This document shows, one piece after another, positions 5,602 to 6,405 of a stretch of DNA of 6,405 nt. Each line of letters opens with the position of its first letter. The stretch's first letter is position 1. Below the pieces are notes generated by a model. That model worked only from the letters and a program-made list of their open reading frames with translations. It searched no databases and was not told the DNA's origin. This stretch comes from an uncultured Leucobacter sp. (GTDB taxonomy: Bacteria; Actinomycetota; Actinomycetes; Actinomycetales; Microbacteriaceae), in NCBI GenBank assembly GCA_945952575.1, contig CAMFIY010000160.1:1-6405 (forward strand), written 5' to 3'. A program made the translations under genes and the position numbers.

Positions 5602-6405
5602 ATGAGCGAGCAGCAGAACTGGCAGTTCGAGACCAAGCAGGTGCACTCGGGCGCCCAGCCCGACCCGGCCACCAACGCGCGAGCCGTCCCGATCTACCAG
5701 ACCACCTCCTACGTGTTCGACAGCGCGGACCACGCGAAGAACCTGTTCGCGCTCGCCGAGTTCGGCAACATCTACACCCGGATCATGAACCCGACCCAGG
5801 CAGTGGTCGAGGAGCGCATCGCCGCGCTCGAGGGCGGCACCGGCGCCCTCCTGCTGGCGAGCGGCCAGGCGGCGGCGACCTTCGCGATCCTGAACATCGC
5901 GCAGGCCGGCGACCACCTCGTCTCCTCCAGCTCGATCTACGGCGGCACCTACAACCTCTTCAAGTACACGCTCGCGAAGCTCGGGATCGAGGTCACCTTC
6001 GTCGAGAACCAGGACGACCCGGCCGAGTGGCAGCGCGCGGTGCGCCCGAACACCAAGCTGTTCTTCGCCGAGACCATCGGCAACCCGCGCATCAACGTCC
6101 TCGACATCCGGACGGTCGCCGATATCGCGCACGAGAACGGCGTCCCGCTGATCGTCGACAACACCATCGCGACCCCCTATCTGATCCGCCCCTTCGAGCA
6201 CGGCGCCGACATCATCGTGCACTCGGTCACCAAGTTCCTGGGCGGCCACGGCACCACCCTCGGCGGCGTCATCGTCGACGGCGGCAAGTTCGAATGGTCG
6301 AAGAACGTCGAGCGCTTCCCCGGCCTGACCGAGCCGGACCCCTCGTATCACGGTGCGAGCTACACCACCGCGGTCGGCGACGGCCTGGCCTACATCATCA
6401 AGGCC
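5602..6405 (+). CDS. metY: O-acetyl-L-homoserine sulfhydrylase, N-terminal part (cut by window edge)
   Basis: A PLP-dependent enzyme of the Cys/Met-metabolism (cystathionine gamma-synthase) family. MetY enzymes make L-homocysteine from O-acetylhomoserine and sulfide, the direct-sulfhydrylation route to methionine. The frame stays open for 268 residues to the window end; full-length family members are about 430. The N-terminus FETKQVHSGAQPDPATNARA is typical. Y58 and R60 (IYTRIMNPT) would bind the PLP phosphate of the neighbouring subunit, SGQAA (87-91) lines the phosphate pocket and Y113 stacks on the ring. D186 (VDNT) contacts the ring nitrogen, and K211 in HSVTKFLGGHGT forms the Schiff base. 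The residue pattern around FPGLTEPDPSYHG (about 239-251) favours MetY over MetB or MetZ. The start has AAGGAG 5 nt upstream and its own promoter at 5487-5515. A metX acetyltransferase often lies next to metY, but that side is outside the window. Confidence 0.94.
   Translation, partial: MSEQQNWQFETKQVHSGAQPDPATNARAVPIYQTTSYVFDSADHAKNLFALAEFGNIYTRIMNPTQAVVEERIAALEGGTGALLLASGQAAATFAILNIAQAGDHLVSSSSIYGGTYNLFKYTLAKLGIEVTFVENQDDPAEWQRAVRPNTKLFFAETIGNPRINVLDIRTVADIAHENGVPLIVDNTIATPYLIRPFEHGADIIVHSVTKFLGGHGTTLGGVIVDGGKFEWSKNVERFPGLTEPDPSYHGASYTTAVGDGLAYIIKA

Noticed and set aside
5389..6351. A 320-codon open frame on the minus strand opposite metY
   Set aside because: metY on the plus strand has intact catalytic motifs, and this frame is its antisense shadow.

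Overview
The window is very GC-rich and its codons almost always end in G or C. It uses GTG starts at GTGA stop/start overlaps, has start codons placed directly behind TANNNT -10 hexamers, and carries a uracil-DNA glycosylase with the actinobacterial GQDPYPTPGH signature. This points to a high-GC Actinomycetota, probably of the Microbacteriaceae type (the family is an inference). There is no tRNA, rRNA, CRISPR array, insertion sequence or phage gene. It looks like ordinary chromosome with an accessory flavour.

Layout: (1) 1-396, minus strand: N-terminal part of a DEAD-box RNA helicase, cut by the window edge, with a four-copy octapeptide repeat in its acidic tail. (2) 397-507: a divergent promoter region in which both genes appear to have leaderless promoters. 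(3) 508-2666, plus strand: a two-gene ABC-2 type exporter, an ATPase and a six-helix permease joined by a GTGA overlap. (4) 2691-4170, minus strand: a two-gene unit of a YdfG-like short-chain dehydrogenase followed after 4 nt by the uracil-DNA glycosylase ung. It converges on the ABC operon with only 24 nt between them. (5) 4171-4322: a divergent intergenic region with two short inverted repeats. (6) 4323-5467, plus strand: an unrecognised single-pass membrane protein overlapping by GTGA an ECF-type sigma factor, so probably a signalling pair. (7) 5468-5601: a leader with a good housekeeping promoter. (8) 5602-6405, plus strand: the N-terminal 268 residues of an O-acetylhomoserine sulfhydrylase (metY), cut by the window end.

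The units look functionally independent: RNA remodelling, export or membrane stress, DNA repair with a dehydrogenase, envelope or stress signalling, and methionine synthesis. The element closest to an undescribed system is the membrane-protein/ECF-sigma pair. The membrane protein is encoded before its sigma factor, lacks the classical zinc anti-sigma motif, and carries a 130-residue exported domain with just two cysteines. Both end genes were identified by direct translation, because each is truncated by the window edge.
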